From the NCBI GenBank assembly GCA_900696465.1, contig CAADGE010000030.1, positions 145,414 to 209,413 on the forward strand: DNA of 64,000 nt, read 5' to 3'. The DNA comes from an uncultured Planctomycetota bacterium (GTDB taxonomy: Bacteria > Planctomycetota > Phycisphaerae > UBA1845 > UTPLA1). Position 1 is the stretch's first letter; every line of letters starts with the position of its first letter. Below the pieces are notes generated by a model, which was not told the DNA's origin, made no database searches, and saw only the letters and a list, made by a program, of their open reading frames with translations. The translations under genes were made by a program, and so were the position numbers. Below are positions 26,985 to 35,533 of this stretch, piece after piece.

Positions 26985-27014
26985 AAAGCCCGGAGCAGGC
27001 CTGCCCCGGGCTTT
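26985..27014 (-). terminator. rho-independent terminator for the TetR-to-VOC run
   Basis: AAAGCCCGG (26985-26993) pairs with CCGGGCTTT (27006-27014). On the minus strand the stem is followed by TTTTT (from 26987 down). It lies 140 bases beyond the VOC stop and just before Ada. The rest of the 26877-27157 gap shows no gene. Confidence 0.8.
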
Positions 27015-27157
27015 GGTGCGAGTCATCGACGTGAAACGGTGGTAAGAGAATCGGTGTCGATCGTCGGTGTCATTCATCGCCGACGATCTTCAACCGAGCG
27101 ATTCCGCAGCATCTTGCCGCTGCTGCATCCTGGTGCTGCGCAGCACAACGAAGCAGA

Positions 27158-27634
27158 TCAGCCGCCACAGCCGCCGGCAAACGCCTTGGCCGCTCGCTTG
27201 GCGCACTCCTCGGGCGAGACATCCTCGATGTGCGTGGCAACCGACCAGTTATGGCCGAATGGATCCTCAAGCTTGCCGTAACGGTCACCCCAAAACATGT
27301 CGGTCGGCGGCATCGTCGCCTTGGCACCCGCCGCAACGGCCTGGTTGTAGACCTTGTCCGCATCGTTGACATAAAGGTGGATCGTTACGGACGAACCCTT
27401 GAGTGTCTGCGGCCCGACGCAGCCGTACTCCGGAAACTCATCCGCCAGCATGACGTGGGAATTGCCGATCTTGATCTCGGCGTGCATAACGGTCTTGCCG
27501 TCCGGGCCGGGCATTCGGCAGATTTCCTCGGCGCCGAAGGCCTTCTTGTAGAAGTCGATCGCTTTCGCGGCATCTTTGATGATGAGATGCGGCGTGACAC
27601 TGCTGAAGCCCTCTGGAATCGGTTTAACGGCCAT
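27158..27634 (-). CDS. VOC (glyoxalase/PhnB-like) family protein
   Basis: A 158-residue single VOC domain of the PhnB/YdcJ-like type: VTPHLIIKDAAKAIDFYKKAFGA, HAEIKIGNSHVMLADE, and WGDRYGKLEDPFGHNW. These proteins bind a metal through His/Glu pairs and often act as isomerases, dioxygenases or resistance proteins, but small PhnB-like members have no fixed function. In this window it is the last gene of the minus-strand run that begins with the TetR gene and ends at the terminator. Confidence 0.92.
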   Translation of the reverse strand: MAVKPIPEGFSSVTPHLIIKDAAKAIDFYKKAFGAEEICRMPGPDGKTVMHAEIKIGNSHVMLADEFPEYGCVGPQTLKGSSVTIHLYVNDADKVYNQAVAAGAKATMPPTDMFWGDRYGKLEDPFGHNWSVATHIEDVSPEECAKRAAKAFAGGCGG

Positions 27635-27712
27635 GTCGTCTCCCTTGTGTGATTGGTTTTCTCATTGTACTACGGTTCCGGGCTTCCATGCCGACGCTTC
27701 TTCTTCCTGTCG

Positions 27713-28378
27713 CTACTTCTTTCGCTTGTACGTGATCTCGATGACCTTGTAATTATCGCCCGCGTGCAGGTCGAAAATCTCGAACACATGCGTGTTCTCA
27801 TCCTGTATGGTTGTCACATACTTTACCGTCCGCCCGATGACGTTCAGCATCGCCTCGTCCATCTCGCCGTAATAGCGAAACACCTTGCCCGACGGATCGG
27901 CGCTGCCCGTCATGGTCAGCATGTTTGTCTGCATGTTCGACGTCCACGAGGACTGGTACATGTTTCGATGTTTGTCGTACCCGGTCATGCCGATGCCTTC
28001 GTACGGCTGGAGCTGCATCTGGCCGGTCATGTCGGGCAGCGGCATCTGACCCTTGTGCTCCTCCATGAGGAAACGCTTGCCGAGGACCCACTTCACGGTC
28101 GTTATGCCCTTGGTCTCCGACGGTGGAGTGCCGGGGCCACCCATCCAGATCTTCATCGTCGTCTCCCATGTGCCGACGAAATGCTCGAGGGCCTGATGTT
28201 GCTTGCCGGGCTTCATGGAATCCATCCACTTCTGCATGCTCTCCATCATGGCCTTCATCTGGTCGGCATCCATGCCGCCCGGCGGCTGGCCCTTCTTGTC
28301 GTCGGACAACGCACGCGATGATGCAAGAAACAAGGCAGCGCACAGGAACACGACAGCGCATCGCCACTTCGTCGACAT
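27713..28378 (-). CDS. exported DUF1579 protein
   Basis: Signal peptide at residues 1-24 (CAVVFLCAALFLASSRA), then a 190-residue DUF1579 domain: HFVGTWETTMKIWM, VLGKRFLMEEHKG, GIGMTGYDKHRNMYQSSW, and HVFEIFDLHAGDNYKVIEITYKR. DUF1579 is a calycin-like beta-barrel of unknown role. It sits in the minus-strand group headed by the TetR gene, and the C-terminal domain of that group's SRPBCC protein has a similar fold pattern. The 60-base gap to the VOC gene suggests co-transcription. Confidence 0.88.
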   Translation of the reverse strand: MSTKWRCAVVFLCAALFLASSRALSDDKKGQPPGGMDADQMKAMMESMQKWMDSMKPGKQHQALEHFVGTWETTMKIWMGGPGTPPSETKGITTVKWVLGKRFLMEEHKGQMPLPDMTGQMQLQPYEGIGMTGYDKHRNMYQSSWTSNMQTNMLTMTGSADPSGKVFRYYGEMDEAMLNVIGRTVKYVTTIQDENTHVFEIFDLHAGDNYKVIEITYKRKK

Positions 28379-28483
28379 GGTCGAACTCCCTTCAGAATCA
28401 GTGACTATTCAGACCCGAAACAGCGTTATTGTAACAGGTTCACCGACCACAAACACAGGCCATTTTCGATGTGCCGTTTCGTT

Positions 28484-28861
28484 CTAGGCAGCAGCCGGGT
28501 TGCTGCCGGCCAGGGCATACAAGCCGACGCCGCCGATGCCTCCGGCTAACGCCGATCCCGCCGTGCCGAAGGCCAGAACCCCCGCCGGCACGTCGCCCAG
28601 CGCCACGGAAAGAGCGATACCGAGGAAGGCACAGAGCCCGCCGACCATCGCACCGCCGACAAAGCCGCCACCCTTTGAGCGGGCCGCCTTCGTTGCCCAC
28701 AGCGCCCCGAAAACGAGCGAGATGGACATGCCGCCGATGGCAAAGACGTTTTCCCGGATGAAGGCGTTGTAATGACCCGCGACCACCATTGCTATCTGAA
28801 ACACGGTACCCAGCGCGGCCATGGCAAGGTACGCATTCGCTGCGTGCTTCTGTTGATTCAC
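28484..28861 (-). CDS. small four-helix membrane protein
   Basis: The GTG at 28861 has GGAG about 8 bases upstream and gives 125 residues; a TTG eight codons earlier has no ribosome site. Four hydrophobic helices (about 9-27, 35-56, 66-84 and 93-118) with a Gly/Ala-rich pattern; nothing catalytic. It lies 40 bases after the SRPBCC gene and 105 before the DUF1579 gene. It may be the membrane component of this operon; family not recognised. Confidence 0.65.
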   Translation of the reverse strand: MNQQKHAANAYLAMAALGTVFQIAMVVAGHYNAFIRENVFAIGGMSISLVFGALWATKAARSKGGGFVGGAMVGGLCAFLGIALSVALGDVPAGVLAFGTAGSALAGGIGGVGLYALAGSNPAAA

Positions 28862-28900
28862 GATGATTCTCCATTCCGAGCGCAACGAAGCGCTCGCTTA

Positions 28901-31042
28901 TCAATATCCAGAAACTCGAACCTCAGTACGCTTGGGATTCCACCCGGTATCAGTCCGGGCACTCACATCCTTGATTCGCTCGTAGGTCGCTTGCTTCGAT
29001 TGGACCCATTCGAAATCCTTCTTTGTGAAGACGGTCCAGACGTATGTGTCCTGGTCGGTGAAGTCCATTGTCTGATAGTGCTCAACGACTTTGTCCCCCG
29101 TGTAGGACTTCCAGGTGTACTTGACGATGTTACCTGTGACATCGAAAACGCCATCGTACATCGCATCCCAAGCCGAAAAGCACAAGCCGATGATCTGCTT
29201 CTTCCCCGGGTGCCAGGCAAAAAACGACTCGTACACGAGCTGTTCATCGCCTTCTTTAACCACGTAGGATCGGCACTTGATGATCTTGCCGCGCAGGCCC
29301 CATTCAAAGACGACTTTTGCGTGAAACTCGCCGCCGTCGGATTCCCTGCTGACCGATTTCCAGGTGCCGATCACTCGCGCGAGCGGCGAGAGATGGGTCA
29401 CATCGGTGGCATCATCCACGGCGGTTCGATAGACGTCGTCTTCGACGGACGGCTTCCTGCGCTGGGAACCCGCCGCCTGTTTCGCAAACTTCTCGGCGAG
29501 CTGGCGGAGCGTCCAATCATTCCCCTGCTCGAAGAACGACCGCATTTTCCGCGATTCCTCGTCGTCGCCGTAACCCAGACCAATCGTCACGATCCGGGTG
29601 CGGTCCGTGCCGATGGGCTCGAAATGGATGACCGACCACGTATTCTCGATCGCCGTCTTGAAGGGAAAATTCGCCGGCGGCTTCGTCGCCTTGAGCGAGA
29701 GCATCCGCAATGGCTCGTAGGAAAGAATCGTGTTCTCGATCGTGTTTTCGTCTCCGAGGACTCCCTTGGGATCGTAATGCGTGCGCATCAGCCCACCAAC
29801 ACGCAGGTCGATCTCCGCATGCGGCACCATCCACGACTCGATACCTTCCTTGGTGGTGAAGGCCGCCCACACGTCCGCGACCGGAGCGCTGATGACCCCC
29901 TCATGCCGAAGCACGTCGCCCGTCTTTGATGGACGCTCCTTCGACTGGCTGTCCCGCTTCGCCGTTTCTGCGGCCGCCGTACGATCTGAGCCGGACAACA
30001 CGGCATGCACGTGATTCAGAAACTGTGGATTCGCCTTGAGAAAATAATCGTATGCGTCATCCCATTCTTTTTCGCCCGGTCGCCAGCCGAGAACGGTAAG
30101 TCGCAGCTTTGTCTTGCCGTCATCCGTCGGTTCGAAGAAGTAGGCGCCCCATGTGCCGCCCTTGCGGACGTTGGGAAACTTCTCAGGCGCACTGCCGCTC
30201 ATCGACAGCATTTCGTTCGGAACGAAGGCCAGCACCCGATTCGGCGCACCGAGCCAGAAGCAATACGCCCCGCCGGGCTTCAATTCGACGGTCGGTTCCT
30301 TGCTGCCGATCTTTTGAAAACCCTCCGCCGTCGAGAGGAGCTTCCAGACTTCCTCCACGGTCGCCGGGAGGATCATTTCAAATGACTGATGCTTGAACGG
30401 TGACTCCGTTGCCGTCACGTTGACATGACCATCCTCCCAGCTCCGGCGCTTCGGCTCGACCGTGGCCGATATGGTTGCAGATTTTTCCATCCGCTCCTGC
30501 AGGAGACTCATGACTTTCGTCCACGCCTTGTCGAAGTATTCGTAGCCCCGGTCCCAGTCTTCACCTTCCTGCCAGCCGAGCTGCGCGAACCGCACGCGTA
30601 CATGGCCATCCTGTGCCTCGTCAAACTGAAGCACGACCTGCGTCTTTGCGCCACTGGCGCGCAGACGCTCCACGGCCGGCGGGAAGTTCCATTCGAACGC
30701 AAGCATGCGATATGGAATGTAGGAGAGCACTTTGCAGCCCTCGCTGCCGCGTCGACCCTGGGCATCCGGCTCGGACATCCGCATGAAAAGCTCATACGGA
30801 CCGCCGATTTCAAGTCTGATGTTGGACTCCGGCGAGAAGAACGAGGCGATCCCCTCGCTCGTCGTCCAGCATCGCCAGACTTCTTCGAGCGGACCTTTGA
30901 CAATGACTTGTTTTCGCAGGATTCGCCCGGCACCGTCGTTCGCAGTCTTCGATGTCTGTTCGTCCACTGCTGCGAAGACGCTGCTCGCCACCAATAGGCA
31001 GACCATCGCCGCCCAGTCGGCCCTTCTCAATCGACCCATCAT
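28901..31042 (-). CDS. exported triple-SRPBCC (AHSA1-like) protein with C-terminal calycin-like domain
   Basis: A 713-residue protein. Residues 1-25 are a signal peptide (AAMVCLLVASSVFA). Then three START/AHSA1-type domains: about 40-180 (VIVKGPLEEVWRCWTTSEGI), 205-350 (EMILPATVEEVWKLLSTAEGF) and 375-525 (GVISAPVADVWAAFTTKEGI), each with the following LRIGGxY/Mxx line. The C-terminal about 165 residues (ARVIGTWKSVSRESDGGEF..., VFEWGLRGKII) look like DUF1579. AHSA1 domains are normally cytosolic, so export of three in one chain is unusual; each could hold a hydrophobic ligand. Its start overlaps the TetR stop by 4 bases (ATGA), so the two are translationally coupled. Confidence 0.88.
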   Translation of the reverse strand: MMGRLRRADWAAMVCLLVASSVFAAVDEQTSKTANDGAGRILRKQVIVKGPLEEVWRCWTTSEGIASFFSPESNIRLEIGGPYELFMRMSEPDAQGRRGSEGCKVLSYIPYRMLAFEWNFPPAVERLRASGAKTQVVLQFDEAQDGHVRVRFAQLGWQEGEDWDRGYEYFDKAWTKVMSLLQERMEKSATISATVEPKRRSWEDGHVNVTATESPFKHQSFEMILPATVEEVWKLLSTAEGFQKIGSKEPTVELKPGGAYCFWLGAPNRVLAFVPNEMLSMSGSAPEKFPNVRKGGTWGAYFFEPTDDGKTKLRLTVLGWRPGEKEWDDAYDYFLKANPQFLNHVHAVLSGSDRTAAAETAKRDSQSKERPSKTGDVLRHEGVISAPVADVWAAFTTKEGIESWMVPHAEIDLRVGGLMRTHYDPKGVLGDENTIENTILSYEPLRMLSLKATKPPANFPFKTAIENTWSVIHFEPIGTDRTRIVTIGLGYGDDEESRKMRSFFEQGNDWTLRQLAEKFAKQAAGSQRRKPSVEDDVYRTAVDDATDVTHLSPLARVIGTWKSVSRESDGGEFHAKVVFEWGLRGKIIKCRSYVVKEGDEQLVYESFFAWHPGKKQIIGLCFSAWDAMYDGVFDVTGNIVKYTWKSYTGDKVVEHYQTMDFTDQDTYVWTVFTKKDFEWVQSKQATYERIKDVSARTDTGWNPKRTEVRVSGY

Positions 31043-31710
31043 GATTCTGCTCCAGTCTTGTGGCTCGGCAGATCGCCGGGCCGTGTATCCTGCCGAACGC
31101 CCCCCGCCTCACGGCGGCGCTGCGCCAGCAATCGATCGAAGTAATCCCGAAGCTGCGCGACACCGTCGTCGTATGGACCGATGTCACGATGTCCCCGGGC
31201 CTGCATGATCCCCCCCTCCATGACCGTCAGCACAAAGCGCGACAACCGGGCGCGGTCCACGTCCGCAGGTAATCGATCCGCAGCAGCATCGAGGCATGAT
31301 TCAATGGCCCTGCACCAGTTCGCGAAATTCAGCGCGATCTTCTCGCGCACTTCGGGTTTCGTATCGCCAAGTTCCAGAGCGAGATTCCCGATCGGACATC
31401 CCAGCTTGCAGCCCGTTTGCATCAGCATCTGCCGGTATCCCGCGAGCACACTGAAGACCCGTTCGATCGGGTCATCCGTCTTGCGAAAGGCCGGCTCCAT
31501 GACCGCGGGCCAGAGAAGTCCCACATACGCATCCAGCACGGCGAGCAGCAGGTCATCCTTGGACTTGAAGAAGTAATAGAGACTGCCGCTGTTGACCCCG
31601 GCCTTCCGGAAGATTTCCGCAAGGGAGGTGGCGTGGAATCCCTGCACATGAAAGAGCTCCCTTGCCGCCTCAACGATCTTTTCCCTGGTATCTGATTTCA
31701 CTGGCATCAT
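31039..31710 (-). CDS. TetR/AcrR-family transcriptional regulator
   Basis: A 223-residue repressor. The N-terminal HTH is clear (TREKIVEAARELFHVQGFHATSLAEIF, then GSLYYFFKSKDDLLLAVLDAY). The C-terminal half matches the common TetR_C ligand-binding region, with CKLGCPIGNLALEL, a signature of regulators linked to reactive electrophiles or small organics. It heads the operon ending at the terminator at 26985, and its own promoter is overlapped by a palindrome (31724-31745), so autorepression is expected. Confidence 0.93.
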   Translation of the reverse strand: MMPVKSDTREKIVEAARELFHVQGFHATSLAEIFRKAGVNSGSLYYFFKSKDDLLLAVLDAYVGLLWPAVMEPAFRKTDDPIERVFSVLAGYRQMLMQTGCKLGCPIGNLALELGDTKPEVREKIALNFANWCRAIESCLDAAADRLPADVDRARLSRFVLTVMEGGIMQARGHRDIGPYDDGVAQLRDYFDRLLAQRRREAGGVRQDTRPGDLPSHKTGAES

Positions 31711-31723
31711 CTAGCCACGATGT

Positions 31724-31745
31724 ATTAGTTAGTCGTTCAACTAAT
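31724..31745. promoter_or_regulatory. TetR operator candidate
   Basis: ATTAGTT (31724-31730) and AACTAAT (31739-31745) form a perfect 7-base dyad with an 8-base centre, 22 bases overall, the size of a TetR-family site. It overlaps the -10 hexamer of the promoter at 31743 and the expected start point, an ideal place for repression. Confidence 0.65.
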
Positions 31746-31771
31746 ATAGCACGTTCAATGTCCATTGTCAA
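31743..31771 (-). promoter_or_regulatory. consensus sigma-70 promoter of the TetR operon
   Basis: On the minus strand TTGACA (31766-31771), a 17-base spacer and TATATT (31743-31748): a perfect -35 and a 5/6 -10. Transcription should start near 31736, about 26 bases before the TetR ATG at 31710. Confidence 0.8.
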
Positions 31772-31912
31772 CCGTAGCGAAAAACTTTTTTGAATCCCTT
31801 TAACTGCCTTATTCTCAGGATGCAGTCGTCGAACAGGTGCCCGATCTCACCGGATTGGGATATGCTAACCATGGGTCACGTAGCAGTCCTGACCCCCTAC
31901 GGAGGTACTGCC

Positions 31913-32347
31913 ATGGCTTACACCGTCAAACAAGTAGATGTCTGGGCCGCTGACATCCAGAACAAGCCGGGAATGCTGGCCCGCGTGCTGGAGGCCCTGA
32001 CCATCGCGGGAGCACAACTGGAATTCATGATCGCCAGGAAGGCGACCGACCGGACTTCGCGCGTCTTTGTCGCTCCGCTTACGACCGCTAAACAGAAAAA
32101 GGCGGCAACGGACGTGGGCCTCGTCAAGGCCGCCGGCCTTCATGCAGTGCGGATTGAAGGACCGGACCGAGCGGGCCTCGGCGCGGAGATTACAAGGGCC
32201 GTCGCCGCCAAGGGCATCAACCTGCGCGGCGCCTCCGCGGCGGCCGTCGGTAAGAAGGCGCTTTTCTATCTGGCCGTCTCCTCGGCGGCGGATCAGAAGG
32301 CCGCGATCGCTGCGGTCAAGCGTGCTCTCGGTCGAAGTGGGCGCTGA
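31913..32347 (+). CDS. tandem ACT-domain protein
   Basis: The ATG at 31913 has an excellent GGAGG seven bases upstream (GGAGGTACTGCC), which decides the start over upstream codons. The 144-residue protein holds two ACT domains in series: VDVWAADIQNKPGMLARVLEAL and VRIEGPDRAGLGAEITRAVAAKGINLRG. Such stand-alone ACT pairs bind amino acids and regulate enzymes. No enzyme gene adjoins it, so the target is unknown. It is divergent from the TetR operon. Confidence 0.88.
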   Translation: MAYTVKQVDVWAADIQNKPGMLARVLEALTIAGAQLEFMIARKATDRTSRVFVAPLTTAKQKKAATDVGLVKAAGLHAVRIEGPDRAGLGAEITRAVAAKGINLRGASAAAVGKKALFYLAVSSAADQKAAIAAVKRALGRSGR

Positions 32348-32449
32348 TCAAACCACTGACAGACGCGCGGCAACGGCCGACGCCTCCACCCTCACATGGC
32401 AACCTCTTCTTTTTCACTTTGCCTGCCGGATCCAGCCTCCGGCACCGGG

Positions 32450-34099
32450 ATGAATGCACTCGCAGAATATGTGCGCCGAGTATTGATCTGCCTGTTGCTG
32501 CTTCCTTTCTCGGCGTCCGGGTGCGCGAGACCGGCGCCGCATTATTTCCCACCCGCTCCAATTTCAGTCGATCGGATGAGCGACGGATCAGAAGACTGGC
32601 ACTACGACCTGAACGGCGATGGTCGGCCTGACTACTGCGAACGACGATCGGCTGCCGGCCGCGTCATTCTGCTGCGCTTCGATCCGAATGCGGACGGCAA
32701 TTACGCGGAGCAAGTCGATCGGCTTCTGTCGAAAGATGAAGTCGCCGATCGCCGGGATCGCCATCTGGTGGTCATGCTCGACAGCATCCCCCACCACATG
32801 GTGCAGGAACTCTGGCACCAGGGGCGCTTTCGATATTTCCCTCCGCCCAGTGCATTGATCAGTCCGTTTCCGGTTATGACGGATCTGTCCTTTGCCGAGT
32901 TCTTCGGCATCTCCCCGTCGCCGGGAGTGGAATCGGAGTATTACGACGGCACCACGCTGACCGATGGATATGCCACTTATGCCCGGGAAGGCAATGCGCC
33001 GTGGATCATGCATGTTGATTACTACCTGCAATTTCTCGCGCATTCCGTGGCCTATCTCAATCCGCATCGCTGGTACGAACACGAGTTAGGTAAAATCCAG
33101 CGACACTTTTACCGAAGTGGCAAGGACTACTTCATCGGCTATGTGGTCACCACTTCAGGACTGGGTGCGTGGGAAGGGCGCAACGGACATCAGTCGGCGC
33201 TCGTGCGCCTTGATCGCTTCTGCCAGCATGTCATGCACCGGCTTCGCGGGCGCGTACAGATCACGCTGCTCTCGGATCACGGACACAATCTCGTCAACAG
33301 CCGACGCATCCCGCTGAGCAAAATGCTGGCCCGCTTCGGATACCGTGTGACCAGTCGCATCTCAGGCCCGATGGATGTGGTCGTGCCCGAGTTCGGTGTT
33401 GTGACCTGTGCGGCGATCTACACGCAACGCGCCGCCGATGTGGCCCGCGACGTGATCGGTATCGACGGAATTGAACAGACGCTGTACGTCGATTCGAGCG
33501 GTGATGTGGTCGTGCAGGATCTCGAGGGTGTGGCGCGTATCCGTGCCATCGTCGAATCGGCTGCCGAATCCGAAACAACACCCTCCGAGCGACCGATCGC
33601 AACACGATTGCGTTATCAATGTGAACGCGGCGATCCCTTCAAATTGCTTCCTGTCATCGACGAGCTTCGCCGAAGCGGGCAGGTCGACGCCGATGGCTTT
33701 ATCGACGATCGTGCCCTGTTCGAGGCCACCCGCAAACACATCTACCCCGATGCAATCTATCGAAGCTGGCGGGCCTTTCACGGGTTGATGGTGCACACGC
33801 CCGATGTGCTGGTCAGCGTGAAGGATGGCTGGCATTGCGGTAGCGCGCTGATGAGCTGGATCTGCGATCTTCAGGCGGCACACGGGAACCTCGGACGGCT
33901 CTCCAGTTACGGGTTCGTGATGACCACCATGGGCGAACTGCCCGATATTGTGCGGATGGAGGATCTGCGGCAGGAACTTATGCAGCTGGGGGTACCGTTA
34001 TCCACAGCGAGTACAAAGGAATCGTCAGTCGTTTCGGGCATGTCGGCGATTGGCCCGCTGGCCCCAACGCTGGCTGACAGCGTAGTCGAGGAGCAGTGA
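32450..34099 (+). CDS. alkaline-phosphatase-superfamily-like lipoprotein with EF-hand-like loop
   Basis: A 549-residue protein with a lipoprotein signal peptide (LLLLPFSASGC, Cys25). Residues 53-64 (DLNGDGRPDYCE) are an EF-hand/dockerin-like calcium loop. The body has AlkP-superfamily landmarks: VVMLDSIPHH (D111), FPVMTDLSFAEFFG (possible Thr nucleophile about 144), and LLSDHGHN (D276, H277, metal ligands). Phosphoesterase or phosphonate-type chemistry at the cell surface is the best guess, but not every metal ligand is accounted for. Its last 75 bases overlap the convergent SDR gene. Confidence 0.7.
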   Translation: MNALAEYVRRVLICLLLLPFSASGCARPAPHYFPPAPISVDRMSDGSEDWHYDLNGDGRPDYCERRSAAGRVILLRFDPNADGNYAEQVDRLLSKDEVADRRDRHLVVMLDSIPHHMVQELWHQGRFRYFPPPSALISPFPVMTDLSFAEFFGISPSPGVESEYYDGTTLTDGYATYAREGNAPWIMHVDYYLQFLAHSVAYLNPHRWYEHELGKIQRHFYRSGKDYFIGYVVTTSGLGAWEGRNGHQSALVRLDRFCQHVMHRLRGRVQITLLSDHGHNLVNSRRIPLSKMLARFGYRVTSRISGPMDVVVPEFGVVTCAAIYTQRAADVARDVIGIDGIEQTLYVDSSGDVVVQDLEGVARIRAIVESAAESETTPSERPIATRLRYQCERGDPFKLLPVIDELRRSGQVDADGFIDDRALFEATRKHIYPDAIYRSWRAFHGLMVHTPDVLVSVKDGWHCGSALMSWICDLQAAHGNLGRLSSYGFVMTTMGELPDIVRMEDLRQELMQLGVPLSTASTKESSVVSGMSAIGPLAPTLADSVVEEQ

Positions 34100-35164
34100 C
34101 AGGCGTTGCGGCGTCAGAGACGGGTATTCAAGCCCAAGCGACTGCCGCACGGCGCGGGTATTCGCCTCGTCGAAAAGCGGCTGATGATGGATGCGGGGCA
34201 TCAGCAGGTCGTACTTTTCCCACATGAGGGATTCGGCCTCGGTCTTGTCGGAGGGAAGAGAATCTGCATCGACGAAGTGTCCGCCGTGAATGTGAAAGTA
34301 CCCCTCCAGAAACTGCTTAAACGCATCCCAGGTTGGAGGTTTGGGGTCGGTCAGGTGATAGATGCGGCCGTGCAGATCGGGATTGAGGATGATTTCTGCG
34401 ATCATTCGCGCCGCATAATCGACGGGTACGAGATTCTGAATCTGTTCGTCCGGGCGACCAGGGATCCGCAGCGGGATGTAAGTGCCGTCGCCGTTTGAGT
34501 TACTGCCGCATTCGGCCTTCATCAAGCTGACAAACCGGGCAAACTGATAAAAGCCGCCAAACTGGGTCGTGTAGCCGGTCGTCGAGTCTCCGATGATAAA
34601 ACTCGGTCGGGTCACAGTCAGGGTGTTGCCGTTGGCACGAGACCACTGCGCCAGCATTTCTTCCGCCTGCCATTTGGTTTCCTCGTACTCGGTCTGAAAA
34701 CTTGCAGGCCGCGGGTGGTGCACTTCGCGGATGACATCTCGATGCGATCCACAGACGTAGGCCGTGCTGACCGAGTGAATCCGCGTGACGTGATGCCGAT
34801 CGGCCCACTCCAGCAGGGTTCGCGTACCCTCGACGTTGGTTTTGTAGGGTTCGCCATTGCCGTTGGAGAAAAGTTGTAGACTTGCCGCACAGGCCAGGAT
34901 GTCATCCGTCGGTCCCCATTCGCCGTCGGGAAGGTTCTCCGGCAGGGCGCCCTCACGAAGAATCAGACGCCCGGCGGTTACATGTTCATCGAGTTCAACT
35001 CCGAGCGGGCGCATCAGCCCGGCGAGGCGACGCCGGGAATCCTGGAGGGGTGACCGGAGCAGGGCAACCACGCGCCGACCACGCTGGAGCAACTCGCGAA
35101 GGACAAACTGCCCAAGAAAGCCCGTCGCGCCGGTCATCAGTGTCGTCGGTTGGTGTGGTGTCAT
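34025..35164 (-). CDS. NAD(P)-dependent SDR / thioester-reductase-domain-like oxidoreductase
   Basis: The ATG at 35164 is preceded by GAGGAAGGA and gives 379 residues. An extended-SDR Rossmann motif TGATGFLG (11-18) and a YEETK active-site pair (YxxxK) are present, with SVSTAYVCGSHR before it. The length and the ATG-FLG...RSPLQDSRRRL pattern fit the thioester-reductase (NAD-binding 4) subgroup, which reduces or epimerises activated acyl or sugar substrates. It is divergent from the hydrolase at 35534 and may work with it; substrate unknown. Confidence 0.85.
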   Translation of the reverse strand: MTPHQPTTLMTGATGFLGQFVLRELLQRGRRVVALLRSPLQDSRRRLAGLMRPLGVELDEHVTAGRLILREGALPENLPDGEWGPTDDILACAASLQLFSNGNGEPYKTNVEGTRTLLEWADRHHVTRIHSVSTAYVCGSHRDVIREVHHPRPASFQTEYEETKWQAEEMLAQWSRANGNTLTVTRPSFIIGDSTTGYTTQFGGFYQFARFVSLMKAECGSNSNGDGTYIPLRIPGRPDEQIQNLVPVDYAARMIAEIILNPDLHGRIYHLTDPKPPTWDAFKQFLEGYFHIHGGHFVDADSLPSDKTEAESLMWEKYDLLMPRIHHQPLFDEANTRAVRQSLGLEYPSLTPQRLSLLLDYAVSQRWGQRANRRHARND

Positions 35165-35533
35165 TCCTTCCTCAATAGATGCCGCCCTGGCGTCTTCGCG
35201 CCAGGAAATCCAATCTGTAAACCTTGCAGGTGCTGCGGCGAGTGCGTCCACGCCGGAATCGGACCGGTCGTCCCAAAACCGGGCGACAGCGGACGCAACA
35301 TCTTGCGGGGTCGGCAGGGGTTACGCAAGTCTTTTTCTCTACAGAGTTAGGCGACCGTCCGAGAACTGGCCGGAGACAAATTATGCGTTTTTTTCTCGCA
35401 TTTGTCGAGCGAAAAGCCGCCGCCCCAATCTCGCCTTAATGGTTGCGGCGTCGGAGGTTTGGCGTCTTTCAGCCCGCAGGATAGTAGACGGCGCTTGACG
35501 CCGATCAAGTACCGCGAGAATCATGTCACCCAC
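35165..35533. other. divergent intergenic control region
   Basis: About 370 bases between the divergent SDR and hydrolase genes. It holds AT-rich stretches (e.g. around 35380-35400) but no consensus promoter pair I trust. In-frame codons of the hydrolase continue upstream to 35402, but these residues look non-coding. Confidence 0.5.
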
